This document shows positions 48,080 through 60,168 of a stretch of DNA of 64,000 bases, in pieces. Position 1 is the first letter of the stretch; every line of letters begins with the position of its first letter. The stretch is taken from assembly GCF_030067815.1 (NCBI RefSeq), contig NZ_CP125968.1, positions 306,001 through 370,000 on the forward strand, given 5' to 3'. A program made the position numbers and the translations under genes. The stretch comes from Sporosarcina thermotolerans (GTDB taxonomy: Bacteria > Bacillota > Bacilli > Bacillales_A > Planococcaceae). The notes beneath the pieces are model-generated. The model saw only the letters and a list, made by a program, of their open reading frames with translations. It searched no databases and was not told the DNA's origin.

Positions 48080-50214
48080 ATGAAGCCTGTCATTCTAGCT
48101 GAAAAACCATCCCAAGCAAAAGCGTATGCTGATGCTTTTTCTGTGCGAAAGCATGAGGGCTATCTTGAGATCAACCCATGCCCAATCTTCCCGGCAGGTG
48201 CGTACATTACATGGGGAGTCGGCCACTTGGTCGAGTTGAAGGAGCCGGATGCTTACAATCCCGCTTGGAAACGTTGGACGCTTGGTAGTCTGCCGATCTT
48301 GCCGGAACGTTACGAGTTCCAAGTGGCGAAGGGGAAATTCAAGCAGTTCCAGATTGTGAAGAAGCTGATTCGCGGGACGGATACGGTCATTAATGCTTGT
48401 GACGTGGACCGGGAAGGATCGAACATCTTCTACAGCATTTATTATCAAACAGGTGCCGCAACCAGACGATCAAGCGCCTTTGGATTAATTCGCTTGAGAT
48501 GGATGAAGTGCGGAAGGGATTTGAGAACCTACGGGATAACCGTAAGGACCTGCAGCTGTATGAAGAGGCGAAAGCCCGGCAGATCAGCGACTGGCTTGTC
48601 GGGATGAATGCTTCCGCCTTTATACGCTTTTGTTGAAAGCGAAAGGGGTCCAGGAAGTGTTTCCAATCGGACGTGTGCAGACTCCAACAGTTTACTTAAT
48701 CTATCAACGGCAACGAGAGATTGAGACGTTCGTATCTGAACCATTTTTTGAAGTGGAAGCCACTTTTAAAGCTGAACATGGTACGTATAAAGGAAAGGCA
48801 AAAGCGAAGGAGCCGAAACGGGAGCTTATTCAGGAACTTCTTGCAAAACATGGAATACAACCGAATTCACCAGGGACGATTACATCTGTCACACATACAG
48901 ATAAGCGGACGCCCCCACCACAGCTGCATTCCCTATCGACCCTACAGGCTACGGCGAACCGGCGATGGAAGATGAGCCCGGCAAACGTGCTGAAGACGAT
49001 GCAAGGTCTATATGAAAAGAAGCTTGTCACCTACCCGAGGACGGACGCTCGCCATATTACACCGAATGAATTTGCCTATTTGAAGGACCAGGTCGGAGAC
49101 TACCAACAATTAGTCGGGCATCCATTCCCTGTCGCTTCGCTTGCTCCGAAAAAACGATATGTCGACAGTTCGAAGGTGCAGGAACACTATGCAATCATTC
49201 CGACGAAGAAGATACCCACGCAAGCGGTAGTTGGTCGGATGTCCGCCATCGAGCGAAATCTTTACGAGGAAGTTGTCCGAACGACACTTGCCATGTTCCA
49301 TACCGATTACTTATACACGGAGACAAAAGTGACGACGGATGTGAATGGCCTAAGAGTTTTACACGACGGGTAAAACGGAGAGGGATTTAGGATGGAAGGC
49401 TTTATTCCAACGGTCTAAGGATGACAAGGACGAGCCTGCCTTGCCGCCACTTCGCATTCAAGAAACAGTGGCATCCGATATCGGAATAAAAGAAGGAAAG
49501 ACAATGCCGCCTAAGCCTTATACAGAAGGTCAGTTAATTGCAATGATGAAAACATGCGGAAAGCTTGTCGAAGACAAAGAGGAAACGGATATTCTAAAAG
49601 AGATTGAGGGACTCGGGACGGAAGCAACCCGAAGTGGGATTATCGAAACGATAAAAAAGCATGGGTATATTAGTGTATCTAAAAATATTGTATCGATTAC
49701 AGAGAAAGGCCGTGTACTTTGTCAGGCAATTGAGGGAAACCTTCTTGCCAGCCCATCGATGACAGCGAAATGGGAAACCTATTTGCGCAAAATCGGCAAC
49801 GGCGAAGGAAGCGGACCGCATTTCCTCGATAGTATTTCAAAGTTCATCACAAAACTATTGGATGATGTGCCGAAGCAGTTAGAGGCAAAACCAATTGATG
49901 CGTCGAGGGTTCCCCCACGACAGTCCAAATCACGAGGCTCCTATCAAGCAGTGGAAGTGGCTCCATGTCCGACTTGTAAAACTGGAACGATTGTAGCCCG
50001 CAAAGAGTTTTACGGATGCAGTAATTATAAGAATGGCTGTAAACAGACTTTCCCGGGTATTTTCCTGAAGAAAAAGCTTACACCTACACAAGTGAAGCTT
50101 CTATGTACGAGTGGGAAAACGAATACCATAAAAGGATTTACCGCGAATAATGGCAATAAATTCGATGCATGCCTTTCCTTGGAGGATGGGAAAATAAATT
50201 TAGTGTTTACTTAA
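48080..50214 (+). CDS. topB: DNA topoisomerase III (three frameshifts, near 48458, 48614 and 49354)
   Basis: Type IA topoisomerase. TOPRIM: VILAEKPSQAKAYADAF and VINACDVDREGSNIFYSIYY. Active-site Tyr in KKLVTYPRTDARHITPNEF. ATRSGIIETIKKHGYI and a C-terminal zinc-ribbon region (CPTCKTGTIVARKEFYGCSNYKNGCKQTFPGI) follow. The stretch NQTIKRLWINSLEMDEVRKGF lies in a fourth segment between the first two breaks. Repaired length is 711 aa, normal for TopB. Start ATG at 48080 behind AGAGGTG. All conserved blocks survive, so sequence errors are likely. Confidence 0.88.
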
Positions 50215-50215
50215 C

Positions 50216-50256
50216 AAAATCCACTTGAGCCTTTGAGGTACAAGTGGATTTTCTTA
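50216..50256. terminator. Bidirectional terminator between topB and oppF
   Basis: AAATCCACTTG and CAAGTGGATTT stem with T-rich ends on both sides. Confidence 0.75.
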
Positions 50257-50296
50257 CTCTTATACAGCTTAGGCACTTAAGAATGAACTCTTTCAA

Positions 50297-51319
50297 TTAT
50301 ACTACTCCAACCGAGAATTTAGGTTTTTCAAACTCTGCACCGTACTCGTCACTGTAAATATGACATGCCACCCAATGATCATTTTTGTACTCATTTAACT
50401 CTGGAATCACCTTCGCACATACATCTTTGGCGTATGGGCATCGTGTTCTAAAACGACAGCCACTTGGGGGGTCTATCGGGCTCGGTATATCTCCCTTAAT
50501 CGTTACTTTTTCACGGGATCTTTCCACCTCTGGATCAGAAGTCGGAATTGAGCTTAATAACGCCTGCGTATAAGGGTGCAGTGGACTATCGTACAGCTCA
50601 TCACTCGGCGCTACTTCAGCCATGCTGCCTAAGTACATTACTCCTACTCGATCACTTATGTGCTTTACCATTGACAAATCATGTGCAATAAACAAATAGG
50701 TAAGTCCGTGTTCGACTTGTAACTTTTTTAATAAGTTTACAACCTGAGCTTGAATGGACACATCCAATGCTGAAATGGGTTCATCCGCTACGATAAATTG
50801 AGGATCGACAGCAAGCGCTCTTGCTATGCCGATTCGTTGACGTTGCCCGCCGCTAAATTCATGCGGATATCTATTTCCATGATCACTGTTCAGCCCGACA
50901 GTCTCAAGCAACTCATTTACACGATTGGTTCGTTCTTTTTTACTTTTCACTAAGCCATGAATGTCCAATCCCTCGGCAATAATATCTTTAACTGTCATTC
51001 TAGGATTTAAAGAAGCATAAGGATCTTGAAAAATCATCTGCATATTTCTATTAAACTTTTTCATTTCCTTTTTCGTTTTCTTCCCATGTACATCTTCATC
51101 TAAAAAGTAGATTTCGCCGTCCGTTGCCTCATAAAGCCCCATAATTGTTCTGCCCGCAGTGGATTTTCCACAACCGGATTCCCCAACTAAGCCAAACGTT
51201 TCCCCTCTATAAATGTCAAAAGTGATTCCATCCACTGCTTTTAAAATTGTGTTCCTGCCCATAGGAAAATGCTTCTTTAGATTTTTAATTTCCAACAGTT
51301 TTTCTCGATTTTTATACAT
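50297..51319 (-). CDS. oppF: Oligopeptide ABC transporter ATPase OppF
   Basis: 340 aa from the ATG at 51319 (GGAGGG upstream). Walker A GESGCGKST, signature FSGGQRQRIG, Walker B FIVADEPISALD. The C-terminal oligo/dipeptide extension has the Cys cluster CRFRTRCPYAKDVCA, a likely Fe-S or zinc site of this family. The NTILKAVDGITFDI start is typical of OppF. Last gene of oppBCDF and overlaps oppD by 8 bp. Confidence 0.92.
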   Translation of the reverse strand: MYKNREKLLEIKNLKKHFPMGRNTILKAVDGITFDIYRGETFGLVGESGCGKSTAGRTIMGLYEATDGEIYFLDEDVHGKKTKKEMKKFNRNMQMIFQDPYASLNPRMTVKDIIAEGLDIHGLVKSKKERTNRVNELLETVGLNSDHGNRYPHEFSGGQRQRIGIARALAVDPQFIVADEPISALDVSIQAQVVNLLKKLQVEHGLTYLFIAHDLSMVKHISDRVGVMYLGSMAEVAPSDELYDSPLHPYTQALLSSIPTSDPEVERSREKVTIKGDIPSPIDPPSGCRFRTRCPYAKDVCAKVIPELNEYKNDHWVACHIYSDEYGAEFEKPKFSVGVV

Positions 51320-52346
51320 GAGCTTTCTTCCCTCCCACAACCGCCGTTTCCGGGATGTCCACTTTAGGAGCACGTTCATCAAGTAACCAACACGCCGTCT
51401 GTTGGGTATCAGACAAATGGGTGTGTTCCGGCATATGTTCTTTGCACACTTTCATTGCATACGGACATCTTGTCACGAAAGGACAGCCTTTTGGAGGATC
51501 TGCTAAGTTCGGCGGAGAGCCAGGAATTGCAAGCAGTTCCTCTTTCCTGCTATTTAATTTGGGCATAGACCCTAATAGTCCCCAAGTATACGGATGTTTG
51601 GGATTATAGAAGATTTCATCTATATTACCGGTCTCTACAATTTTCCCGCCGTACATTACTGCCACTCGGCTCGCTACACTTGCCACTACGCCCAAATCAT
51701 GTGTAATTAAAATGATTGCAGTTCCTATTTTTACTTGTAACTCACGCATTAGCTCTAAAATTTGGGCTTGTATGGTCACGTCCAATGCTGTTGTCGGCTC
51801 ATCTGCAATTAAGACTTTAGGATTGCACGCCAATGCAATTGCGATCATCGCACGTTGACGCATACCCCCAGAGTATTGGTGGGGATACTGTTTAATCCGG
51901 GTTTCAGGGTTCGGTATCCCTACAACTTTCAACAATTCAATTCCTCTCAGATGCGCTTCTTTTTTAGTCATTTTTTGATGTTTGATTAAACTTTCTGCGA
52001 TTTGGTTTCCGACCGTCATCGTTGGATTAAGAGAAGTCATAGGGTCCTGGAAAATCATACTGATTTCTTTTCCACGGATTTTTTGCATTTGTGTTTCCGT
52101 TTTTCTAGTTAAATCTTCCCCATTGAACATGATTGAACCGCCGACAAACTTTCCCGGGGGCATTGGCACAATCCGCATAATGGAATGTGCCGTAACACTT
52201 TTTCCCGAGCCGGATTCCCCTACAATCGCCAATGTTTCGCCTTCATTCAGTTCAAAAGAAATTCCACGAACGGCCTGGACATCTGCACCGTACGTTTCAA
52301 AGGATACCGATAGGTCATTTACGTCTAATATTTTTTTCACGTTCAT
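51312..52346 (-). CDS. oppD: Oligopeptide ABC transporter ATPase OppD
   Basis: 344 aa. Walker A GESGSGKS, signature YSGGMRQRAM, Walker B VLIADEPTTALDVTIQ, C-terminal Cys motif CPFVTRCPYAMKVC. AVRGISFELNEGETLAIVGES is typical of OppD. The ATG at 52346 is only 3 nt after AAGGGGG; the GTG two codons on (52340) has better spacing and may be the real start. Couples ATP hydrolysis to peptide import with OppF. Confidence 0.92.
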   Translation of the reverse strand: MNVKKILDVNDLSVSFETYGADVQAVRGISFELNEGETLAIVGESGSGKSVTAHSIMRIVPMPPGKFVGGSIMFNGEDLTRKTETQMQKIRGKEISMIFQDPMTSLNPTMTVGNQIAESLIKHQKMTKKEAHLRGIELLKVVGIPNPETRIKQYPHQYSGGMRQRAMIAIALACNPKVLIADEPTTALDVTIQAQILELMRELQVKIGTAIILITHDLGVVASVASRVAVMYGGKIVETGNIDEIFYNPKHPYTWGLLGSMPKLNSRKEELLAIPGSPPNLADPPKGCPFVTRCPYAMKVCKEHMPEHTHLSDTQQTACWLLDERAPKVDIPETAVVGGKKAHV

Positions 52347-52354
52347 CTGCCCCC

Positions 52355-53276
52355 TTATTTACTCTCTTTTGGATCCAGTGCATCTCTTAATCCATCTCCA
52401 ATGACATTAAATGCAAGAATGGTTAAACAGATAAAAAATGCCGGGAAAAAGAGTTGGTGTGGAGTGTATTGGAATGCCGGCAGTGCGTCTGATGCCATCG
52501 TTCCCCAACTCGCGCGAGGCGCAGGTACGCCTAAACCTAAATAACTTAGAAACGCTTCTGTAAATATCGCTGTTGGAATGGTCAACGTCAATGTCACTAA
52601 AATTGGCCCAATTGTATTTGGCACTAAATGTCGGAATAACAATCTGGAATTACTCGCTCCGAGAGACTTTGAAGCCAACACATACTCCTCAGATCTCAGT
52701 TGCATTACTTGCCCACGCACAATTCTGGCCATACTGATCCATCCGGTAATGGTCATTGCAATAATCATTGTCCATAACCCTGGGGGCATTACGACCATTA
52801 GGAGGATTACAACTAAAAGATACGGGACGCCATATAGAATGTCAGCAACACGCATCATATATTCATCCACTTTCCCGCCAAAAAATCCGGAAACAGCTCC
52901 CCAAATTACCCCAATAATCAAGTCAATCAATGAAGCCATTAAACCGATGAATAATGAAATCTTGCCCGTACCAAGTGCGTGCAAACACATCCCTACCCAA
53001 GTTGTCTGTTCCGAACCAATGCTCCGCGGATGGTGTCTGGTTTGCATTTATTAAATCTGTGTCATCGTAACTTTGCCCAGAAATGGGTCCTCCAATAAAA
53101 GCCATAATTGCTAAAAAGATAATGACAGCAACGCCGAAAAGTGCTAATTTATTTTTTTTGAAACGCCTCCAAGCATCTTTCCAGTAAGACGTACTTTCAC
53201 CGACAATTTGCTCTGCCGCCGCTTGGTCTACTAACAATGTTTCAAAGTCGGATTGTTTTATATTTGCTTGTACCAT
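52355..53276 (-). CDS. oppC: Oligopeptide ABC transporter permease OppC (frameshift near 52990)
   Basis: Repaired length 307 aa. The cytoplasmic N-terminus (SYWKDAWRRFKKNKLALFGVAVIIFLAI) and SAEHWFGTDNLGRDVFARTWYG are OppC-typical. Then KISLFIGLMASLIDLIIGVIWGAVSGFFGGKVDE and the EAA loop SKSLGASNSRLLFRHLVPNTIGPILV. The break falls between RTWYG and SLFIG; two bases seem lost there. Start ATG at 53276 overlaps the oppB stop (TAATG). Confidence 0.88.
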
Positions 53277-54210
53277 TAACTTCTCGCCCCCTTACCCGAC
53301 AGTTTTATCCTTGGATCAACCAATCCATAAATAAAATCGACTATCAAGATCGAAACGAGTAAAAGGACACTATAGAAAACAGTCGTTCCCATAATTACTG
53401 TGTAATCCCGATTTGTAATACTGACAACAAACTCATTTCCTAAACCAGGAATCGCAAATATTTTCTCGATAATGAAGCTTCCGGTTAATATGCCGGCAAC
53501 TAAAGGGCCCATGTAAGAAACTACCGGTAATATGGCATTTCTTAAAGCATGTTTGTAAATAACGACTGCTCCTGATAACCCTTTTGACTTTGCTGTTTTA
53601 ATAAAATCGGCATTCATAACTTCCAGCATGCTCGAACGCATTAATCGTGCAATGAAAGCAAGAGGCGTCGTTGCCAGAGCGACTGCCGGTAAAATTGTAT
53701 GTGCGAATGAATCGAACCTGGCAATCGGCAGCAAAGATAATTGGATGGAGAAGATATATTGTAAAATCGTGGCCAATACGAAACTTGGTACAGATATTCC
53801 AAGTATCGCTACAACCATCACGGAGTAATCTCCGGATTTATTATGATAAAACGCTGCGATTACACCAAATAAGACCCCGAATGCAAGTGCCAAAAATATT
53901 GCTTCCAATCCAAGGACTAAAGAATACGGCAAGCTTCTTTTTATAATATCCGTGACTAGTTGTCCCTCGTATTTAAACGATGGGCCAAAATCAAAGGTAG
54001 CGGCATTGATCAAGTAATCAAAGTACTGTTTGTAGATTGGATCATTCAATCCGTATGCGTCCATCATTTGTTGTTCGATTGCAGGAGAAGTCTTCCGTTC
54101 AGACGTAAAAGGTCCGCCGGCGCTAGTTTCATTAACGCAAAAGTAATAGTTATAATAAAAAAAAGGGAAACGATAATATACCCAACCCTCTTTAGCAAAT
54201 ATTTAACCAA
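53276..54210 (-). CDS. oppB: Oligopeptide ABC transporter permease OppB (frameshift near 54121)
   Basis: TTG start at 54210 behind GGGGGTG. The N-terminal [31 protein letters not shown] is in one frame; one lost G in the GCGCCGGCGG stretch near 54121 moves the rest ([36 protein letters not shown]) to another. Repaired length 311 aa. The EAA motif is [27 protein letters not shown]. Forms the membrane channel with OppC. First gene after the oppA-oppB intercistronic hairpin. Confidence 0.85.
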
Positions 54211-54265
54211 ATGATAACACCCCCGAAGTCTATAAGGTTATGAACTTTATTTCTTTTAAACACAA

Positions 54266-54293
54266 AAGGGGGGTGAAAGCGAATCACCCCCTA
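54266..54293 (-). terminator. Intercistronic hairpin between oppA and oppBCDF
   Basis: Minus strand: GGGGGTGA, a 7-nt loop, TCACCCCC, then TTTTGTG. It lies between the oppA stop (54324) and the oppB start (54210) and probably lets oppA be made in excess over the transporter subunits. Confidence 0.8.
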
Positions 54294-54323
54294 TAAATCC
54301 TATTAACATTTAAAGTTTGGACC

Positions 54324-55969
54324 TTATTCAGCGGCGATCCAACCCCACTTATATTGCACAACGCCAAGTGGTGAAACTTCAATGTTCCTAACTTTGTCAT
54401 TATTTGTCCATACGTTCGTATAGTAGTAAATAGGCGATAATGGAAGTTCTTCCATGAAAATCGCTTCTGCATCACGTAAAATCTTCTCACGAGCCGCTAC
54501 GTCTGTTTCTGTTCTTGATTTTTTAAGTAATGCTTGGTACTCTTTGTTCTCCCAATTTGTATAGTTGTTTCCGCCAACAGTTTCAAAGATTTCCAAGAAG
54601 TTGATAGCATCATTATAGTCGGCAATCCAACCCATTCGGCCAACCTGGAAGTTTCCTGCACCCATTGAGTCAAGGTATACGCCCCACTCTTCGTTATTAA
54701 GCTCAACACTTACCCCAAGATTTTTCTTCCACATATCTTGCACAGCTTGAGCGATTGCACCATGGGTTTCACTTGTGTTGTAGGAAAGCTTAACAGTCGG
54801 CAACTCGCTCAGGCCAAGTTCTTTTAAGCCTTTCTTCAATAACTTTTTCGCTTCATTTACATCATTATCTCCAAAGTATCCTTTAGCATTTTCCTCAAAG
54901 ATCGTTGGTGGAACAAGCGCCATTGCCGGTAGCTGTTCAGCTTTTGTAATGTTTTCTACAATGCCTTTACGGTTAATCGCCATTGCAAACGCTTTCCGGA
55001 TATTCACGTTATTGAACGGCGCTTCCTCAACGTTGAATGCGTAGTAGTATGTGCCGGCTAGTGCTGAAATATTTAATGTGCCTTCTTTTTTATAATGTGA
55101 AATTGCAGCAAGCGGGATGAGTCCGTTGGTGAACCCAACCAATCCAACTCACCTTTGTCGTACATTTGTTTCGCAGTATTTTCATCCATGATCATGAACA
55201 TATTGATTGTTTCCAATGTAACTGTATCTGCATCCCAGTATTCAGGGTTTTTCTTAAGAACAATTTTGTCTTTATGCTTCCAGGAATCCAATAGGAACGG
55301 ACCGTTTGTAACATAGTTATCCGTTTTTTCTTGTGCCCAATCGCTCTTTCCGTCAACAACTTTAGCGTTAACAGGGAAGAATGTATGGAATGCTGTTAAA
55401 TCTATGAAATACGCAGTCGGTTGCGCTAACTCTACAACCAATGTGTGATCATCTTTTACGGTAATGCCAATATCGTCCAACGAGCCGCCTTGTTCCTTGG
55501 CAGCTTCGGCGCCTTTAATCATATACATTTGATAGGCGTAATCAGTGTCCACGTTGGCAGGGTTCAATACCCATTTCCATGCATATTCAAAGTCGCCAGC
55601 CACAACTGGATCACCATTTGACCATTTTGCATCTTTACGAATTTTAAAAGTATACGTCAATCCGTCTTCTGACATCTCATAGCTTTCCGCCATTGCTTCT
55701 TCTACTTCACCTTGTTGGTTTACACGCATTAAACCTTCAAAAACTTGGTTTAACACTGCTCCTGAAGTTGTGTCCGTAGCGGAACCTGGATGTAGGGAAG
55801 GCGGCTCCTCTCTCACGTTCACGTTTAGTGTTTGGTCAGCGGCCAATTCATCTTTTGACGGTTCTTTTGATGAATCTTTTCCGGCCTTTTTGTCGTCCCC
55901 ACACGCAGCTAAGACCATACTGAAACTTAATACTAAAACTAATAAAATTGACCATTTTCTCTTTAACAT
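54324..55969 (-). CDS. oppA: Oligopeptide-binding lipoprotein OppA (frameshift near 55126)
   Basis: Repaired length 548 aa. Signal peptide with lipobox LAAC (Cys at about 22), then DQTLNVNVREEPPSLHPGSATDTTSGAVLNQVFEGLMR and AKWSNGDPVVAGDFEYAWKWVLNP, the SBP_bac_5 hallmark. C-terminal part: FNNVNIRKAFAMAINRKGIVENI and GWIADYNDAINFLEIF. One base is lost between DWLGSPT and NGLIPLAAISHYKKEG. AAGGGGATAGG precedes the ATG. First gene of the opp operon; in spore-formers, Opp also imports sporulation/competence peptides. Confidence 0.9.
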
Positions 55970-56159
55970 TTCCTATCCCCTTTCAATCCTTTTCTGATAT
56001 ATTGAAATTATCAATATACCCTATAAACTATTATACCTCCGTTTTTCTTATTTTCAATCAGAAGTTTTGAAGATTACGACGGTTCCAAAATATCCGATAA
56101 ATAACAACAAAATTCGACAAATCTGCTTTCAATAAATCTACCCGACCTCGAATCAAAAT

Positions 56160-56196
56160 TAAAACGGCTTTCCCTTTAACAGGAAAACCGTTTTAT
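56160..56196 (-). terminator. Terminator of the MMPL gene
   Basis: AAAACGG...TTTCC and GGAAA...CCGTTTT stem; the minus-strand copy lies just behind the stop at 56202. Confidence 0.8.
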
Positions 56197-56201
56197 TTTA
56201 T

Positions 56202-58321
56202 TTATATTTTCTTTGGCCAAAAACTCCATTTCTTTCCTAACAGCACTAAGACCGCAGGAATGAGCAATGGTCTTACGACAAAGGTGTCAATCAGGATACC
56301 AAGCGCCATGATAAAGCCAAACAGCTTCAATTCGTATATCGGCATAGTCGCAAGCACAAGGAATGTTGCAGCCAAGATTACACCTGCGGAACTGATGACT
56401 CCTCCAGTACGCTCTAATCCTTTTCGAACAGCGTCGTCAAAAGGCATCACCTTCAACTCTTCCCGGATCCTTGCAATCAGCATGATGGAATAATCGACGC
56501 CAAGTGCAACTAAAAACACGAAAGCATAGAGTGGAATACGATAGTTGATCCCATCAAGATCAAGAAAAACTTCGAATAAGAAGTATGACAGGCCAAGTGT
56601 AGCTACAAATGAGAGCAATATGCTACCAATCATATAAATCGGTGCGATAATCGATCTTGTTTGGAAGCCTAACATGAATGTGATTAGAACTGTCATTAAA
56701 ATCATGACAATCCAAGTATCCCTACCATTGATATCCCTCACATCCGCATTGATTGCTGTTTCACCCGAAATATACATTTCAGTATCCGATAAATTCGCTT
56801 CCTCGAGGATACTCTTACTGTCTTCGCGAAGCTTGAGTAAACCATCGAATGCTTCCGTTCCATATGGATTACCTTTAAATATAATCGAGAACTTCGCAGC
56901 TTTACCATCTTCATTTACTGGATTGCCTTGTGTTGTTACATCAGCAATAGCTGGATTCTCTTTTATCTTATCAATAACTGTTTTCATCTCTTCCATGCCT
57001 AATTCATGCTTAGAGACAAAAAGCAATGTCCTAGGTGCCAAACTTCCTTCCGAAAAATCAGCCCCTAACCTCTCATATCCAACGCGGGACGAAAGATCTT
57101 CCGGGAAAGAAGCGATAAGATCATACGATTCTTTCATGTTCGTCATATTCCATGCACCTAATACAAGAAGCAAAAGAATTGGAATCATGAATTGCAAAGG
57201 CTTTTTCGTAACGACATTCGCCACTTTGCCCCAGATTGATTTCTTTTCAACTGTCACATCACCGTATTTCGGGATGACCGGCCAAAATGCCTTTCTTCCG
57301 ATAACCGCAAACAATGCTGGCAATAAAGTCAGACCTGCAATCAGCATCCCAGCTGCCGCAATTGCAAATACTGGTGCAAAATTACGGTACGGTTCATACA
57401 AAGCGAAAAACAACGTTGCGACACCTAATACAATTGTACTCCCACTAAAGAAAATAGGCTCCTTCACATGTTTCATCGTTTCGCGCATAGCGGCATTAGC
57501 ATCCTCATGAGTCTTCAATTCCTCACGGTAGCGTGAAAAAATAAGCAATGAATAATCCGTGACGACCGCAAATAGCAAGATTGTCATTATCGACAACGCC
57601 TGGCTATCTACACCAAACCAACCTTGTGCTGTCGCAAAGCCAACGACTCGATCGACAACTGCATATACAATGCCCGCTCCAAGTAACGGGATGAGTGTCA
57701 ATAAAGGAGAACGGTAAATGACTAATAGTAATACTAAAATAAGTCCAACCGTTGATAATAACAATACAATATCCGCTTGGCTAAATAGCTCGACCGCATC
57801 TGAAGCGATGCCAGCGGTCCGGTCCACGAGAGTTCGATTGTTTCATTGACTTGGGGCCCTACTAACTCCTTAATGGACTTTACTAGGTTATGCAAATCTT
57901 TTCCTTCAAGGTCTTTCGGCAAGCCTAAAGGGATAAAGAATGTTTCCCCATTGTCCGATAGAAAAGAAGCGCGTAGATTTGGCTGTAATTTAGATAATGG
58001 AATAACTTCCACTTCATCAAATACAGTATCATCTTTCACAGATTCAACTGCTTCGGCAAAACCTACAAGCTCTTCATCGGAAAGTATGCCATCCTTATGG
58101 AATACGGCAAAAAGCGGGATGCCACCCTCATTCGGAAAATACTTTTCAAGCTGTTTGGAAGCTACAATGGACGGTGCATCTGTTGGTAAACCGAAGTCTT
58201 TATTAGCAATTACATTTTCCTTACTGCCCGGTGCAAGAGCAGAAAGCAGGACCGTTAGCAAAAGCCATATACCGATGGAGAACCACCAAAGCCGCCTTCC
58301 TTTTAATTTTCCTTCAGTCAT
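56202..58321 (-). CDS. MMPL/RND-type transporter, YdfJ-like (frameshift near 57815)
   Basis: Repaired length 706 aa. An N-terminal membrane segment (WWFSIGIWLLLTVLLSALAPG) and extracytoplasmic domain, five or so segments with the SSD-like LLFAVVTDYSLLIFSRYREELKTHEDANAAMRETM, a second extracytoplasmic domain, and the repeat ALGVDYSIMLIARIREELKVMPFDDAVRKGLERTGGVI. The paired VVTDYS/ALGVDYS motifs carry the proton-relay Asp. One base is lost between WTGP and AGIASDAVELF. Start overlaps the upstream stop (TGATG). Last gene of the YihY-HssRS operon; substrate unknown. Confidence 0.85.
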
Positions 58322-58719
58322 CAGCGTCTTCCTTCTTTCTCAATAAGAAATGTAATCAAAACAAATAATACAAAACTGACAAGTAGGACACTTCCTCCTA
58401 CTATATAGAAGATAAGCGCAAACGTTTCATTCACATCGAACGGCTTCATGAATTGTAACCACATGCCTGCAGTCAAACCGATTGAACCGATGATTGCTGT
58501 CCATCCATGCGCTGCAACCATTTTTTTTGCCCGTACTTTATAGATTCTATAGAACACTCCCCATGCAAATACCGATAGCCATCCAACTAAAAGAATATGC
58601 GCATGGATTGGACGAAATGCATACGAGCCTGCCCCTGCCATATGGGATCCTAAAAACGCACCAATAATCCCAAATATTGCTGAAATGCGGATTAAGCGAA
58701 TACTCCATTTTTCCTGCAT
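58321..58719 (-). CDS. Small four-helix membrane protein related to cytochrome c oxidase subunit I-like proteins
   Basis: 132 aa from the ATG at 58719 (AGGAGG 7 nt upstream). Four hydrophobic segments (about 8-28, 38-58, 70-90, 102-124). FRPIHAHILLVGWLSVFAWGVFYRI has paired His residues (HAH) in a membrane helix, as in short Bacillales proteins annotated as cbb3/cytochrome oxidase subunit I-like, where His may bind haem. A further His lies in AAHGW. Between an HssS-like kinase and the MMPL gene, with start/stop overlap. A haem-related role is an inference. Confidence 0.65.
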   Translation of the reverse strand: MQEKWSIRLIRISAIFGIIGAFLGSHMAGAGSYAFRPIHAHILLVGWLSVFAWGVFYRIYKVRAKKMVAAHGWTAIIGSIGLTAGMWLQFMKPFDVNETFALIFYIVGGSVLLVSFVLFVLITFLIEKEGRR

Positions 58720-58789
58720 GTCTATTCCTCCTGTTTTTATGTTTATCCTTATAGTAAAGAGCCAACATGAACAGAACATGAACGAGACA

Positions 58790-60168
58790 TTACAATTTTG
58801 GAAGTACCACTATGAATACAGTGCCTACCCCTTCTTGACTTTCAACCTCCACATTTCCCCTGTGAAGCTTTACAACCTGATGGACGATGGAAAGTCCAAG
58901 CCCAGTACCTTCTATTTCCTGTGTCCTTGAATGGTCGACCCTGTAAAATCGGTCGAACAGTCGCTTCAAATGCTCTTCGGGAATTCCAACGCCCGTGTCC
59001 CGGATTTTGAATAACACATTTTCTTCATCATCTATAAGATTTATCTCAATCTCTCCGCCCGTTGAAGTGTATTTCAAGGCATTGGAAAGCAGATTCTCCC
59101 AAACCTTTTCAAGAAAGGCAGGATCACCTGAAAACTCTATTTCATCCATTTCCATTGCCAAAGAGATTTGCTTTTCCTCCAACAACCATCTATGTCTACG
59201 AATAATCTCCATTAATTGACCATCCAAGTTGAATCTTTTCGGGTCCAAAGGAGACTCCAATTGGTCCAATGACGTTAACAACAATAATTGTTTCGTTAAT
59301 GAAGAAGACGTTCCGTTTCTGACTGAATGACTTTTGCATAGTTGTTTCGCTCTGTCTCCGGTAGCTCACTATCCATCAGTAAGTTTGCATACCCTTTAAT
59401 ATTGAGTAAAGGGGATTGGAAATCATGTGACACATCACTAATGAACTCCTTGCGAATACGGTCATTTTCACTGAGTCTCTCTGTCATGTGCTGAAAGCTT
59501 TTAGCAAGCTGACCAATCTCATCTCGACGGCTAATATCAAGAGTACCCGAAAATTTTTCTTCACCGACCTTTTTCGCCGCTATTGTCAGCTTTGTAATTG
59601 GCTCAATCAGCTTCTTCGCGACGATCAACATCGATAGAAGACTAACAACTGCCATTACAATAACCATGCCACCCAATAAGATGTGAACTTCTGTGAAAAG
59701 CAGTTTAAGATCTGGTCTCATAAAGAGCGCATAGGTTTTATCATTGTATGTAAATGGAACGCCTACAGTGTTCGCCAATTCATCCGAAAAAAAACCAGTC
59801 ATAAATGTTTCCGCCTTTAAATCACGCATACCATGATAAGGTTTTCCACCTAACACCCTTTCGACTGATGTAGCCCTAAGGTTTTCAACCCGAAATGGAG
59901 CGCCATACATTGTTGCATCCCCATCTTCATCGACAACAAAAATCTTATAACCCGCTACCGCTTGTGTCTTGAAATAATTGTCCAGATTGGAGTGTCCGTC
60001 GGATTCAATATATTCCACCATTGCGAGAGCGATATTCATATTCTTCGTATCGTTTTGTTCTTTCAATTGTTGATGATAATATGTATTCACTACAAGAAAT
60101 GCAATGACTGTACTTGTAAGCATGATTCCTGTTGTAAAGGAAAGAAACTTCCCATATAGAGACCTCAT
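58790..60168 (-). CDS. hssS: Sensor histidine kinase, HssS-like (frameshift near 59307)
   Basis: Repaired length 459 aa. The sensor domain between two membrane segments (about 8-28 and 160-182) contains YGAPFRVENLRATSVERVLGG, YHGMRDLKAETFMTGFFSDELANTVGVPF and ALFMRPDLKLLFTE; these match the haem-sensing kinase HssS of Staphylococcus as I recall it. HAMP, then HisKA with SHDFQSPLLNIKGYANLL, N-box NLLSNALKYTSTGG, and GTGLGLSIVHQVVKLHRG. One base is lost after ETERL, restoring SSLTKQLLLLTSLDQ. Its start overlaps the regulator stop by 4 bp. Confidence 0.8.

Noticed and set aside
48080..50214. topB as a true pseudogene
   Set aside because: All motifs are intact across the breaks, and the indels are of the same kind as in two dozen other genes of the window.
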